Of a DNA stretch of 64,000 nucleotides, positions 16,452-25,081 are shown in pieces; position 1 is the stretch's first letter, and every line of letters begins with the position of its first letter. This DNA comes from Prevotella sp. (GTDB lineage Bacteria > Bacteroidota > Bacteroidia > Bacteroidales > Bacteroidaceae): NCBI GenBank assembly GCA_017471245.1, contig JAFUVB010000040.1, forward strand, positions 1 to 64,000, written 5' to 3'. Below the pieces are notes generated by a model that worked only from the letters and a program-made list of their open reading frames with translations, ran no database searches and was not told the DNA's origin. Made by a program: the position numbers and the translations under genes.

Positions 16452-17771
16452 TTATTTGTTGAACAGTGTGTCGCTCAGGCTTTGCAGTGCCCTTTGCTTG
16501 TCTGCTGCTTTGATCAGGAAGGAAATGTTATAGTTTGAGCCGCCATAGGAAATCATCCTCACAGGAATATTCTTCATGGCATCTGTTGCTAAGGTCTCAA
16601 AACCAACGTTGCTCCAGTCGAGATCGCCCACTACGCATACTATACACATGTTCGTGTCGACGGTTACTGTTCCGTACTTCTTTAATTCATCAACTATATC
16701 ATTGAGATGCGAATCATTGTCGATGCTCATGCTGACACCCACCTCTGAGGTAGCCACCATATCGATGGCAGTTTGATAGCTTTCGAAGATCTCGAACACC
16801 TTGCGAAGGAAACCTGTCGCCAGAAGCATTCGTGAACTCTTGATCTTGATGGCGGTGATATTGTCTTTTGCTGCCACAGCCTTGATTTTTCCCCTTACGG
16901 TTACATTGTCAATGATCGTGCCAGGTGCATCTGGATCCATCGTGTTCTTCAGTCTTACGGGAATTCCGGCGAATTTTGCGGGTTGCACACATGTGGGATG
17001 CAGAATCTTTGCACCGAAATATGCCAACTCAGCCGCCTCGTCGAAGTGCAGCTGTCTGATAGATTCCGTCTTGTCAACCACGCGCGGGTCGTTGTTGTGC
17101 ATACCGTCGATGTCGGTCCATATCTGAATCTCGTCGGCATTGATGGCGGCGCCGATGAGCGATGCAGTATAGTCGGATCCGCCGCGCTCCAGGTTATCCA
17201 CCTCACCGTATGCGTTGCGGCAGATGAATCCTTGTGTGATGTAAACATGATAGCCCTCGTTCTCCTCCAGTATCTTACCTATCTTCTCTTTGATGTAGCC
17301 TGGATCTGGTTCTCCGTTCTTGTCGGTTCTCATAAAATCAAGTGCGGAGAGGAGTATTGCGTTGATACCTTGTTCCTGCATGTAGTTCACCATCATATTG
17401 GTGCTCATGATCTCTCCTTGCGCAACAATGCTCTTTTCCTCAAAACTGGTGAAGATATCCTTTGTGAAAGAACGCAGAAACTGGAATTCTCCCTTCAGGA
17501 AATCCCTTGTCTTTGTCTTATATTCATCAGTGTTATAGAGGCGGTCCACATGCTCCATGTAGGTCTGCTCAAGGCGGTTAATGATGTCGTTGGCACCTTC
17601 AGGGTTCTTCTTGTACAGATAATTGCTTATTTCTACAAGTGAATTAGTTGTGCCAGACATGGCTGACAGCACTACGAAAACGGGTTCGCCACTTCTTGTG
17701 ACTAATTGCGATACACCCTGCATGCGCTCGGGAGAGCCAACAGACGTGCCGCCGAATTTCATTACTTTCAT
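16452..17771 (-). CDS. lysC: Aspartate kinase
   Basis: Phosphorylates aspartate to start lysine, diaminopimelate, threonine and methionine synthesis. N-terminal MKVMKFGGTSVGSPERM is the kinase ATP/aspartate signature; GGSDYTASLIGAAI and WTDIDGMHNNDPRVV follow. Tandem ACT-type regulatory domains occupy about 300-439 (ITAIKIKSSRMLLATGFL; VSMSIDNDSHLN), consistent with feedback inhibition by amino acids. The 439 residues carry no homoserine dehydrogenase fusion. The ~100 bp upstream of its start is T-rich with imperfect TGTTCT repeats; I see no lysine riboswitch there. Confidence 0.96.
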   Translation of the reverse strand: MKVMKFGGTSVGSPERMQGVSQLVTRSGEPVFVVLSAMSGTTNSLVEISNYLYKKNPEGANDIINRLEQTYMEHVDRLYNTDEYKTKTRDFLKGEFQFLRSFTKDIFTSFEEKSIVAQGEIMSTNMMVNYMQEQGINAILLSALDFMRTDKNGEPDPGYIKEKIGKILEENEGYHVYITQGFICRNAYGEVDNLERGGSDYTASLIGAAINADEIQIWTDIDGMHNNDPRVVDKTESIRQLHFDEAAELAYFGAKILHPTCVQPAKFAGIPVRLKNTMDPDAPGTIIDNVTVRGKIKAVAAKDNITAIKIKSSRMLLATGFLRKVFEIFESYQTAIDMVATSEVGVSMSIDNDSHLNDIVDELKKYGTVTVDTNMCIVCVVGDLDWSNVGFETLATDAMKNIPVRMISYGGSNYNISFLIKAADKQRALQSLSDTLFNK

Positions 17772-17875
17772 TGTCTAAATATTTTTTATTTGTTCTTGTT
17801 TCTGTTCTGTTGTTTTCAAAAACTCTATGCTTGTTCTTATGTTCTGTTCTATTTGTCAAGAATCGGTCTCAGCTC

Positions 17876-18589
17876 TTACAACTCCTCTTCGCCTTCTTCA
17901 GTGAGATCCATCTTGTTATAGTCCTTTGTAACATCCTGCATCTGTCCGTCCTTGCAACGATAAACGATGCCCGGATATTTGTCGAGCATCGGGATGTTGT
18001 GAGTTGTCATGACAATCGCCGTGCCTGTTTGACTGATCTGCTTCAATAAGCTGACGATGTAGCTGGCTGTTTCAGGATCAAGATTGCCGGTAGGCTCATC
18101 TGCAATAATCACCTTCGGATTGTTGAGGATGGCACGTGCTATGGCGATGCGTTGCTGTTCTCCGCCAGACAGTTCATGCGGCATCTTGTCCTTTTTGTCA
18201 GTCATGTTCACTGCATCGAGCACCTCTGTTATGCGCTCATCGATCTTCTGCTTGTCTTTCCAGCCGGTTGCTTTCAGCACGAAGCGCAGGTTTTTCAGCA
18301 CGGAACGGTCGTGCAATAACTGGAAATCCTGGAAGATGATGCCCATTTCCTTGCGTAGAGAGGGTATTTCCCTTCTTCTGAGGTTCATCAGATCGCGCCC
18401 CAGCACTTCTGCTTTCTCGCAACTCTCAATGTCAAGTTCACAGTATGTGGTCTTCAGAAGAGAGCTTTTGCCCGATCCCACCTTCCCGATGATGTAGATG
18501 AACTCACCTTCATCTACATGGAAGTCAACATCTTTGAGCACATGCACCTCTTCCTGGAAAATGTTTGCTTTCTTGTATTCTATCAGCAT
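17876..18589 (-). CDS. ftsE: FtsE-like ABC transporter ATP-binding protein
   Basis: 237-residue ATPase. Walker [14 protein letters not shown]-loop [14 protein letters not shown], signature [16 protein letters not shown], Walker [14 protein letters not shown] and switch MTTHN are all intact. The [10 protein letters not shown] segment after the Q-loop is the FtsE hallmark. FtsE works with the membrane protein FtsX to control peptidoglycan hydrolases at the septum. No ftsX is visible on either side: upstream is hisIE with a 3 x 22-bp repeat between, downstream is lysC. LolD-type lipoprotein export ATPases are the main alternative identity. Confidence 0.85.
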   Translation of the reverse strand: MLIEYKKANIFQEEVHVLKDVDFHVDEGEFIYIIGKVGSGKSSLLKTTYCELDIESCEKAEVLGRDLMNLRRREIPSLRKEMGIIFQDFQLLHDRSVLKNLRFVLKATGWKDKQKIDERITEVLDAVNMTDKKDKMPHELSGGEQQRIAIARAILNNPKVIIADEPTGNLDPETASYIVSLLKQISQTGTAIVMTTHNIPMLDKYPGIVYRCKDGQMQDVTKDYNKMDLTEEGEEEL

Positions 18590-18624
18590 AGTATGTATTT
18601 CGATTTTGATTTAACCATATTTCT

Positions 18625-18690
18625 TGTAAGGAGCTATAACATTTTATGTAAGGAGCTACCTCATTTTATGTAAGGAGCTACCTCGTGTTA
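18625..18690. repeat. Three tandem 22-bp repeats at the end of hisIE
   Basis: Units 18625-18646, 18647-18668 and 18669-18690 each begin TGTAAGGAGCTA and are exactly 22 bp. The third differs in its last six bases and includes the hisIE stop codon (18688-18690). They fill most of the 98-bp gap between hisIE and ftsE. Confidence 0.85.
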
Positions 18691-19335
18691 TTTCATTTCG
18701 CCCTTGCTCTTTGCGATGCGGCGATGCTTGTCCCATTCCGGATCGTGGCGCTTGGCGAGTTCACTCGCGATATCTTCAATGCGAAGATGCTTGCTCGTGA
18801 GCAAAACCAGCAGGTGATAGACAAGGTCGGATGCTTCGTAGGTGAGCTTCTCTTTGTTTCCGTTTACTGCTTCAATGACTGTTTCAAGTGCCTCTTCTCC
18901 AACTTTTTGTGCTATTTTGTTCACTCCATCCTTGAATAGCTTGGTTGTGTATGAACCGTCGGGCATTTCTTCGTGACGTTTCTCGATGAAATCTTGCAGC
19001 ACGGTCAGGAAATCCAGCGGGTTTCGAGTATTTTCTTCGCCCCAGCATGTGTCTGTTCCGGTATGACAAGTAGGACCGCAGGGATGCACTTTCACCAGCA
19101 ACGTGTCGTTGTCGCAGTCATTCTGAATGCTGACCAGATTCAGATAGTTGCCCGAAGTTTCACCTTTTGTCCACAGACAATTGCGTGTTCGGCTCCAGAA
19201 AGTCACCTTCCCCGTGTCAACGGTCTTCCTGTAAGCCTCCTCGTTCATATATCCCAGCATCAGCACGTTCTTGGTTTCAGCATCCTGGATGATGGCAGGC
19301 ACCAATCCGTTTCCTTTGTCAAAGTCAATCTTCAT
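18688..19335 (-). CDS. hisIE: Bifunctional phosphoribosyl-AMP cyclohydrolase / phosphoribosyl-ATP pyrophosphatase
   Basis: Catalyses the second and third steps of histidine synthesis. The N-terminal HisI half (about 1-110) has [19 protein letters not shown] and the zinc-binding [11 protein letters not shown]. The C-terminal HisE half (about 115-215) is an all-helical MazG-like fold with [13 protein letters not shown]. The 215 residues equal the fused form. Its ATG overlaps the hisF stop by 4 bp, so translation is coupled. The stop codon forms the edge of a tandem 22-bp repeat. Confidence 0.96.
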   Translation of the reverse strand: MKIDFDKGNGLVPAIIQDAETKNVLMLGYMNEEAYRKTVDTGKVTFWSRTRNCLWTKGETSGNYLNLVSIQNDCDNDTLLVKVHPCGPTCHTGTDTCWGEENTRNPLDFLTVLQDFIEKRHEEMPDGSYTTKLFKDGVNKIAQKVGEEALETVIEAVNGNKEKLTYEASDLVYHLLVLLTSKHLRIEDIASELAKRHDPEWDKHRRIAKSKGEMK

Positions 19336-20096
19336 ATTCTTACGTTAATGTGTTCTTTCCTTAAATACTCTTTCAACTCCATGATGGGAATCTCCCCGAA
19401 ATGGAATACACTTGCCGCCAATGCCGCATCTGCCTTGCCGATGGTGAAGGCATCGCGGAAATGCTCCATCTTTCCTGCGCCGCCGCTGGCAATAATGGGA
19501 ATGCTCAGGCTGTCGGACAGCGCGGCGAGGGCATCGTTGGCATATCCTGTTTTCACCCCGTCGTGGTTCATGCTGGTGAAGAGTATTTCGCCGGCACCTC
19601 GCTCCTGAGCTTCTTTGGCCCATTCAAAGAGGAGGCGATCAGTAGGCACGCGGCCACCATTCAGATAACACCGCCATTCGTTTCCTTCAAAACGGGCATC
19701 GATGGCTACGACGCATACTTGCGAGCCGAAGCGTGTGGCAATTTCTTCAATAAGAAGAGGATTCCTGATAGCCGACGAGTTGACGCTGATTTTGTCAGCT
19801 CCTGCATACAGGAGGTTCTCAACATCCTGTAGTTGGTTGATGCCGCCGCCCACGGTGAATGGGATATTGATCTCAGCAGCTACGCGGGTCACCATCTCGG
19901 CAAAGGTTTTCCTTCCTTCATGACTGGCAGTGATGTCGAGAAACACAAGCTCATCGGCTCCGGCATCGCTATAAGCCTTGCCCAATTCCACCGGATCGCC
20001 GGCTTGGCGCAGTCCAACGAAATTCACTCCCTTTACCGTTTGTCCGTCTTTTACGTCGAGACACGGTATGATTCTCTTAGCCAGTCCTTTATTCAT
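19332..20096 (-). CDS. hisF: Imidazole glycerol phosphate synthase, cyclase subunit
   Basis: TIM barrel that uses ammonia from HisH to make imidazole glycerol phosphate and AICAR. The conserved start [20 protein letters not shown] carries the first catalytic Asp. AIDARFEG near residue 130 holds the second. Phosphate-binding TVGGGI and ASGGAG loops are present. 254 residues is typical. It overlaps the 3' end of hisA by 8 bp. Confidence 0.97.
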   Translation of the reverse strand: MNKGLAKRIIPCLDVKDGQTVKGVNFVGLRQAGDPVELGKAYSDAGADELVFLDITASHEGRKTFAEMVTRVAAEINIPFTVGGGINQLQDVENLLYAGADKISVNSSAIRNPLLIEEIATRFGSQVCVVAIDARFEGNEWRCYLNGGRVPTDRLLFEWAKEAQERGAGEILFTSMNHDGVKTGYANDALAALSDSLSIPIIASGGAGKMEHFRDAFTIGKADAALAASVFHFGEIPIMELKEYLRKEHINVRI

Positions 20097-20808
20097 GATT
20101 CATTAGTTTCTTCACATCAATCCTTCCCTCGTAGAAAGCTTTGCCGAACACAACTGCCGGAATGCCGTTTCGCTCCAGCTCCTTGATATCTTCCGTCTTG
20201 GAAACGCCGCCGCTGGCAATCAGATGGATTTGCGGATGGCGCTTCATAATCTCTGCGTATAGCTTGGTGGCAGGGCCTGACAGTGTTCCGTCCTTTGAAA
20301 TATCGGTGCACAAAACATACCGTATGCCATGCCCGACATAGTCGTCGAGGAAAGGCAAAAGGGCTATTTCGGCATCCTCTTTCCATCCGTTGATGCTGAT
20401 CATACCGTTGCGCACGTCGGCTCCAAGTATGATCCTGTCGGCTCCGAACCGGTTGATCCACTCGATGAAAAGATCAGGCTGAGTGACGGCAAGGCTTCCT
20501 ATTGTAACCATGGCAGCGCCGTTGTTGAAAGCCAGGAGTATGTCTTCTTCAGACTTGATGCCACCGCCGAAATCCACCACGAGATTGGTTTCTGTCGTGA
20601 TTTGCCTTAAAATATCGATGTTCACTACATGTTTTGATTTCGCACCATCCAGGTCAACCATGTGCAGGCGCTTGAATCCCAATGCCTCAAACTGGCGTGC
20701 CACCTGCAGCGGATCGTCGTTGTAGACAGTCTTCTGGTCGTAGTCGCCTTTGGTTAATCTGACGCATTTGCCTCCGATAATATCTATTGCTGGTATGAGC
20801 TCAATCAT
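20089..20808 (-). CDS. hisA: ProFAR isomerase (HisA)
   Basis: Isomerises the aminoimidazole carboxamide ribotide intermediate (ProFAR to PRFAR) in the fourth histidine step. N-terminal [19 protein letters not shown] contains the catalytic Asp; the second catalytic Asp lies in [19 protein letters not shown] and ASGGVS are the two phosphate loops of this half-barrel duplication fold. The 239 residues fit. It starts 16 bp after hisH. Confidence 0.97.
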   Translation of the reverse strand: MIELIPAIDIIGGKCVRLTKGDYDQKTVYNDDPLQVARQFEALGFKRLHMVDLDGAKSKHVVNIDILRQITTETNLVVDFGGGIKSEEDILLAFNNGAAMVTIGSLAVTQPDLFIEWINRFGADRIILGADVRNGMISINGWKEDAEIALLPFLDDYVGHGIRYVLCTDISKDGTLSGPATKLYAEIMKRHPQIHLIASGGVSKTEDIKELERNGIPAVVFGKAFYEGRIDVKKLMNHE

Positions 20809-20824
20809 TGCATTAACTGTTTTT

Positions 20825-21415
20825 CTATTTCATTTCGATGAAATTCCTGATAATGGTTTCTCCCACCTTCCCGCTTTTCTCGGGATGGAACTGACAAGCA
20901 TAGAAATTGTCTTTATGGAGTGAAGCTGAGTAGGGGAGAATATAGTCGGCCGTGGCGATGGTTTCCTCGCACAGCGGCACATAGTAGCTGTGCACGAAAT
21001 ACACATACGGGGCGGTCAACCCATGGAACAACGTGGTTTTCAAGTCGGTGATGCTGTTCCATCCCATAGCTGGCACTTTGTCTTCATGCCTTTGCGGCAC
21101 AAAGCGTTTCACATCAACATCAAACACACCTATGCAATCCACGTCGCCTTCTTCTGAATGCCTGCACAGCAACTGCTGGCCGATGCAGATGCCAAGCACG
21201 GGCTGTGTCAGAGAACGTATCACTTCCACCAGTCCGTGTTCATGCAGATAGCGCATGGCACTGCTTGCCTCGCCCTGTCCGGGGAAGATCACACGGTCGG
21301 CTTTCTTAAGCACAGCCGCATCGTCGGTAAGCACCGGATCCAATCCTTGTCTCTTTACGGCATTCACCACCGAGTAAATGTTTCCGGCATTATATTTTAC
21401 AATTGCTATGTTCAT
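20825..21415 (-). CDS. hisH: Imidazole glycerol phosphate synthase, glutaminase subunit
   Basis: Class I glutamine amidotransferase that feeds ammonia to HisF. The nucleophile Cys lies in PVLGICIGQQLLC and the His-Glu pair in CQFHPEKSG. I start it at the ATG at 21413-21415 (MNIAIVKYNAGN), giving 196 residues, the normal length. The open frame runs on upstream to 21580, but a promoter at 21485-21516 lies inside that extension, so the longer form would not be transcribed. It is the first gene of the hisHAF-IE operon. Confidence 0.95.
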   Translation of the reverse strand: MNIAIVKYNAGNIYSVVNAVKRQGLDPVLTDDAAVLKKADRVIFPGQGEASSAMRYLHEHGLVEVIRSLTQPVLGICIGQQLLCRHSEEGDVDCIGVFDVDVKRFVPQRHEDKVPAMGWNSITDLKTTLFHGLTAPYVYFVHSYYVPLCEETIATADYILPYSASLHKDNFYACQFHPEKSGKVGETIIRNFIEMK

Positions 21416-21435
21416 GTCGTTGCTGATATCATAAT

Positions 21436-21464
21436 CAGAACAGAAGAGGGGCTTCTTCTGTCTG
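21436..21464 (-). promoter_or_regulatory. Stem-loop in the hisH leader
   Basis: ACAGAAGA (21440-21447) pairs with TCTTCTGT (21454-21461) and, across a one-base bulge, three more pairs extend the stem to 21436/21464. It lies between the predicted transcription start (about 21478) and the hisH ATG. No His-rich leader peptide was seen, so classical his attenuation is not supported. Confidence 0.4.
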
Positions 21465-21484
21465 TTTACCCTGATTTTCGGGTA

Positions 21485-21516
21485 CAAAGATACGTATTTT
21501 CTCTTAAACTGACAAA
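21485..21516 (-). promoter_or_regulatory. Promoter of the hisHAF-IE operon
   Basis: On the minus strand TATCTTTG (complement of 21485-21492) follows TTTG (complement of 21513-21516) with a 20-bp spacer, a full match to the Bacteroidota consensus. Predicted leader is about 63 nt. Bases 21517-21686 upstream show no gene. Confidence 0.75.
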
Positions 21517-21686
21517 CTTTTTTCAATTTAATGGCGAATACAGCGTCAAGCTTTGCTTGCTTGGCAGTGGTATCTGACATTCCGGCTTGCCGTCTGCGGA
21601 AAACCCCAACTGCCTACAGTCGGTATTTTCGAATAGAAGTGTCGCTGCGCGTAACGTGTTGATAATCAGCAATGTTCTTGATTTTA

Positions 21687-21803
21687 TGCGTTACCCGCTG
21701 CGTTACCTGCTGCGTATTTTCTGCGTCATCTTGTTTGAAAGAATGAAATAGGCTCGCTTGTTCCACAAAAAAATACGCAGCAGGTAACGCAGCGGGTAAC
21801 GCA
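21687..21803. repeat. 34-bp perfect inverted repeat with iterated 12-mer arms (hairpin B)
   Basis: Bases 21687-21720 are perfectly complementary to 21770-21803, leaving a 49-nt loop. Each arm is built from tandem 12-bp units of the form TGCGTTACCNGC (for example TGCGTTACCCGC at 21687, TGCGTTACCTGC at 21699). Partial units continue into the loop. It lies in the 665-bp gap between hisH and the GHL10 gene, 108 bp before array B. Confidence 0.9.
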
Positions 21804-21911
21804 GCAGGTAGCGTTTGAATTACCGAAAACTGCTGAATATCAACGCTTTATGCTCAAATGCGGAAAAATATGAGATGTTCCACTTGGGGAGTGGGAGAGA
21901 AGGTGTTTTCG

Positions 21912-22035
21912 AAAACCTATGCTTTCATTGCTCAAAAACTATGCTTTTAGGGCTCAAAACCTATGCTTTTAGGGCTCAAAACCTATGCTTTTGCACTTCA
22001 AAACCTATGCTTTAGGGCTCAAAACCTACGTTTTT
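21912..22035. repeat. Six-unit 22-bp A4-N7-T4 array (copy B)
   Basis: Unit starts are 21912, 21934, 21956, 21978, 22000 and 22021, with 22-bp spacing except 21 at the last step. All six are in the CCTATGC orientation (core AAAACCTATGCTTTT). A degenerate seventh unit (AAAACCTGCGTTT) sits at 22064. The array lies just beyond the 3' end of the GHL10-type gene, whose stop codon is at 22081. Confidence 0.9.
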
Positions 22036-22080
22036 GTTCATTGTGCCATTATGGTCGCTGCTGAAAACCTGCGTTTCCAT

Positions 22081-23505
22081 TCACTGTTCCAGCGCGGGAT
22101 GGAGAATCTGGAGATAGGCGATGCGGTGAGTGTTGCCCTTGCGGTTGAGTGAATAGAGGACATACATGCCTGGCTGCAAGTCGCTCACGTTGAGCATGTT
22201 GTCCTGCCATCTTTTTGTGGTGATGGCGTTTCCCGCCATTGATGACACCATCACCATGTCGGCATCCAACTCTTTGCTGTTGGCAGGAATGCTTACCGAG
22301 CCTTTCCGCGATGAGATGAATGGAATCGCTCCTACTGGTTTGTTGTCTGAAACCTCACTGATGGTTGCCTCCTTGGCTACTGTTTCCTGCCGGGGTTGCT
22401 GGAAGTTAAACACGCGCAAATAATCGTAGAGCCCCTTGATGTTGTCGATGAGGAATTTAGCGCGGAAGAAACACTGTCCCAGACCTAACTGCCTGCTTAC
22501 ATTGAGCTGCCGTTTTATCTCGTCAATCTTCCAGTTGCCTTCCTTCGGGTCGAGGAAATAGATGCCCAGTCCGGCTGCCACCTGTCCGCGCTTGCTATGT
22601 TCTGCCCAGTCGATGGCGAAGGGATAGAAATTGTTTTCCTTGAAATAGATCATGGGATATAGCTGGTCCATGAGTCCGTCTCTGAGCCAAGCCTGTGCGT
22701 CTTGGCACACGGTGGTGCGCGCATTCCATCCTCTTGATGAATAGCGCGCCAGGTCGTCGTGCTTGCCGAGTGGTGAGCAGCTGAGCTTCACGTCGGGTTT
22801 CAGCATCTTCACACGGTCATGAATTTTTCTTACAATACGGGTAATGTTTTCCCTGCCTTGCGCTTTGCTTGTTCTTCCCCTCCATGTCTCGGGGTATCTG
22901 ATATAGTCGAGATGGATTCCGTCTACGTTATAGTTTTTGATTATCTCTTGGCATATATCTGAAAGATAATCAGCGGTTTGCGGTTGCTCTGGATTGAGGT
23001 ATCCTTCATCGCCTGTTTTGGTGATGAGCTTGGGGTATTTCTGGCGCAGCAGGCGACATCCCATGTTGTTCCATTTGCCCACTGGAATGGTGACAACCCA
23101 AGCATGCAATTCCATTCCTCTTTTATGACATTCGTCGATGGCAAATCTCAGTGGGTCGTATCCTGGCGAAACACCCGGCTTGCCGCTCATGCAACCGTCC
23201 CAAGGCTCATACTTGGAAGGGTAGATCACCGTTCCTCTCACGCGTGTCTGCAGCAGTACGGTGTTGATGTTTATCTTTTTCAGCTTGTCAAGCATGTCGG
23301 TGAGTTCCTGCTTTTGCCGTGTGATTGCCGAAGAGGTGCTTGCGTATGTGCGGGGCCAGTCGATTCCGCCTATCGTTGCGAGCCAAACCGCCCTTATTTC
23401 CTTGTCGGGATGATAGGGTGTCAGGCTGTTGCCCGGCGCGTATACCTGCGCTGAGGCCATTGTATATATAAGTGTCAGTATGAGCGATGCTGCTATTTTA
23501 TTCAT
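22081..23505 (-). CDS. Exported GHL10-type (DUF187) glycoside hydrolase-like protein
   Basis: 474 residues with a signal peptide (MNKIAASLILTLIYTMASAQ). The body is a TIM-barrel-like DUF187/GHL10 domain: EIRAVWLATIGGIDWP, then INTVLLQTRVRGTVIYPS, GMELHAWVVTIP and the barrel strand VDGIHLDYIRYPE, where the Asp and Glu sit at the expected catalytic strand ends. From about residue 395 a C-terminal beta segment (SKELDADMVMVSS...LQPGMYVLYSLNRKG) looks like a secretion or carbohydrate-binding tail. Relatives act on cell-wall or polysaccharide substrates; the substrate here is unknown. It is divergent from cstA, with overlapping promoters. Confidence 0.82.
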   Translation of the reverse strand: MNKIAASLILTLIYTMASAQVYAPGNSLTPYHPDKEIRAVWLATIGGIDWPRTYASTSSAITRQKQELTDMLDKLKKININTVLLQTRVRGTVIYPSKYEPWDGCMSGKPGVSPGYDPLRFAIDECHKRGMELHAWVVTIPVGKWNNMGCRLLRQKYPKLITKTGDEGYLNPEQPQTADYLSDICQEIIKNYNVDGIHLDYIRYPETWRGRTSKAQGRENITRIVRKIHDRVKMLKPDVKLSCSPLGKHDDLARYSSRGWNARTTVCQDAQAWLRDGLMDQLYPMIYFKENNFYPFAIDWAEHSKRGQVAAGLGIYFLDPKEGNWKIDEIKRQLNVSRQLGLGQCFFRAKFLIDNIKGLYDYLRVFNFQQPRQETVAKEATISEVSDNKPVGAIPFISSRKGSVSIPANSKELDADMVMVSSMAGNAITTKRWQDNMLNVSDLQPGMYVLYSLNRKGNTHRIAYLQILHPALEQ

Positions 23506-23525
23506 AAGTTTTTTTAATTTTCGTG

Positions 23526-23573
23526 CAAAGTTACGGATTTTTTGCGGTATATCAAATTTATTTTGTACCTTTG
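23526..23573. promoter_or_regulatory. Interleaved divergent promoters of the GHL10-type gene and cstA
   Basis: Plus strand: TTTG at 23541-23544, 21-bp spacer, TACCTTTG at 23566-23573 (cstA). Minus strand: TTTG (complement of 23553-23556), 19-bp spacer, TAACTTTG (complement of 23526-23533). All four boxes are within 48 bp and interleaved, so RNA polymerase cannot occupy both promoters at once. Confidence 0.7.
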
Positions 23574-23616
23574 CATATTATTAACAACAAGCATCGTTTT
23601 AAATTATAGCAAGAAA

Positions 23617-25062
23617 ATGATTACATTTACATTGAGCCTTGTGGCATTGGTCATCGGTTATGTTCTCTACGGAAAGTTCGTGGAGAGGGTTTTTGGTCCC
23701 GACGACCGCGTAACCCCGGCAGTGGCAAATGCCGACGGTGTTGATTTCATCGTGCTTCCCGGTTGGAAGGTTTTCATGATTCAGTTTCTGAACATTGCGG
23801 GAACAGGTCCCATCTTCGGTGCAATCATGGGAGCGAAATTCGGTCCTGCCGCCTATCTGTGGATTGTTCTCGGCTGCATCTTCGCTGGCGCCACCCACGA
23901 TTATCTCAGCGGCATGCTTTCCATGCGCAACAATGGTGCCGGACAACCTGAGCTGATAGGTCGCTACTTGGGCAATACCACGAAGAAAGTGATGCTTGTG
24001 TTCTCCGTGTTCCTGCTGATGATGGTGGGTGCCGTGTTCGTGTATAGTCCTGCCTTGATACTTGGCAAGATGTGCAGCGACAGTCTCACGTGGGTATATA
24101 TATGGTGTGGCATCATCTTTGTGTATTACATCATCGCAACGATGCTCCCGATCGATAAGATTATCGGCAAGATCTATCCGCTTTTTGCCATATCCATGAT
24201 CTTCATGGCTGTGGCGTTGATGGCTGTTCTCTTTGTCAAGTGGCCGTCGCTGCCCGAACTCACCGACGGATTGCATGGTGAAGGCTTCACGTCTCCTATA
24301 TTCCCCGCACTGTTCATCACCATCGCCTGCGGTGCCATCAGCGGTTTCCATGCCACACAGACACCTCTCATGGCGCGTTGCGTAAAGAGCGAGAAGATGG
24401 GTCGCCCCATGTTCTATGGTGCCATGATAACAGAAGGACTCGTGGCACTTATCTGGGCCACGGTATCCATGTATTTCTTCTATGGCGGTGCCGCACAAGA
24501 CCTTGGCGCTTCGCTGTCGTTGCAGGCTCCCGAAGTGGTGACCACGGTGAGCGAAGGCTGGCTCGGCACCTTCGGAGGAATACTTGCCCTGCTGGGAGTT
24601 GTTGCCGCACCGATCACCAGTGGTGATACCGCGCTGCGCTCTGCCCGCCTGATCATCGCCGAGTTCATCCATTTGGAGCAGCGCAGCATCATGAAGCGCA
24701 TCTGGATATGCATCCCCTTGTTCGGTGCCACCTTGCTGCTCCTGTTCTATAACATACAGAATCCCGACGGCTTCAACGTGATTTGGAGCTACTTCGGATG
24801 GGCAAACCAAACGCTTGCCGTGTTCACCCTGTGGGCTATCACGGTGTATCTTGTGCGCGAGCGCAAGGCTTTCTGGATCACGATGATACCTGCCGTGTTC
24901 ATGACGGTGGTATGTTCTTCGTTCCTGATGATATCGAAAAACGCCTTCGGATTCGACATGATGGTGGGCTACGGCGTAGGCGGTGCAGCTCTCATCATAT
25001 CGCTTGCATGGTTCTTTGGATGGTATAAGAAAGAGAATGACAGAATCAAGAAACAGTATTAA
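23617..25062 (+). CDS. cstA: CstA-family peptide/pyruvate-type membrane transporter
   Basis: Polytopic inner-membrane protein of the carbon starvation CstA family, associated with peptide or pyruvate uptake. Start MITFTLSLVALVIGYVLYGKFVERVFG is the conserved first helix. VIVLPGWKVF-type segment DFIVLPGWKVFMIQFLNIAG, then GAISGFHATQTPLMARC and GDTALRSARLIIAE, are family landmarks. The 481 residues are shorter than E. coli CstA (about 700), as in many anaerobes. I use the ATG at 23617 because the promoter overlaps the 5' part of the longer frame (from 23542). Confidence 0.93.
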   Translation: MITFTLSLVALVIGYVLYGKFVERVFGPDDRVTPAVANADGVDFIVLPGWKVFMIQFLNIAGTGPIFGAIMGAKFGPAAYLWIVLGCIFAGATHDYLSGMLSMRNNGAGQPELIGRYLGNTTKKVMLVFSVFLLMMVGAVFVYSPALILGKMCSDSLTWVYIWCGIIFVYYIIATMLPIDKIIGKIYPLFAISMIFMAVALMAVLFVKWPSLPELTDGLHGEGFTSPIFPALFITIACGAISGFHATQTPLMARCVKSEKMGRPMFYGAMITEGLVALIWATVSMYFFYGGAAQDLGASLSLQAPEVVTTVSEGWLGTFGGILALLGVVAAPITSGDTALRSARLIIAEFIHLEQRSIMKRIWICIPLFGATLLLLFYNIQNPDGFNVIWSYFGWANQTLAVFTLWAITVYLVRERKAFWITMIPAVFMTVVCSSFLMISKNAFGFDMMVGYGVGGAALIISLAWFFGWYKKENDRIKKQY

Positions 25063-25081
25063 TCAATAAAAATAATCAATT

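Noticed and set aside
17772..17875. Lysine riboswitch or leader peptide before lysC
   Set aside because: The region is T-rich with simple TGTTCT-like repeats and no stable multi-stem structure or Lys-rich peptide.
21416..21580. 55-codon N-terminal extension of HisH
   Set aside because: The operon promoter lies inside it and the shorter form has normal length.
23599..24810. 403-codon open frame antisense to cstA
   Set aside because: It is His/Glu/Gly-rich with no recognisable domain and lies fully opposite a clear transporter; typical codon shadow.
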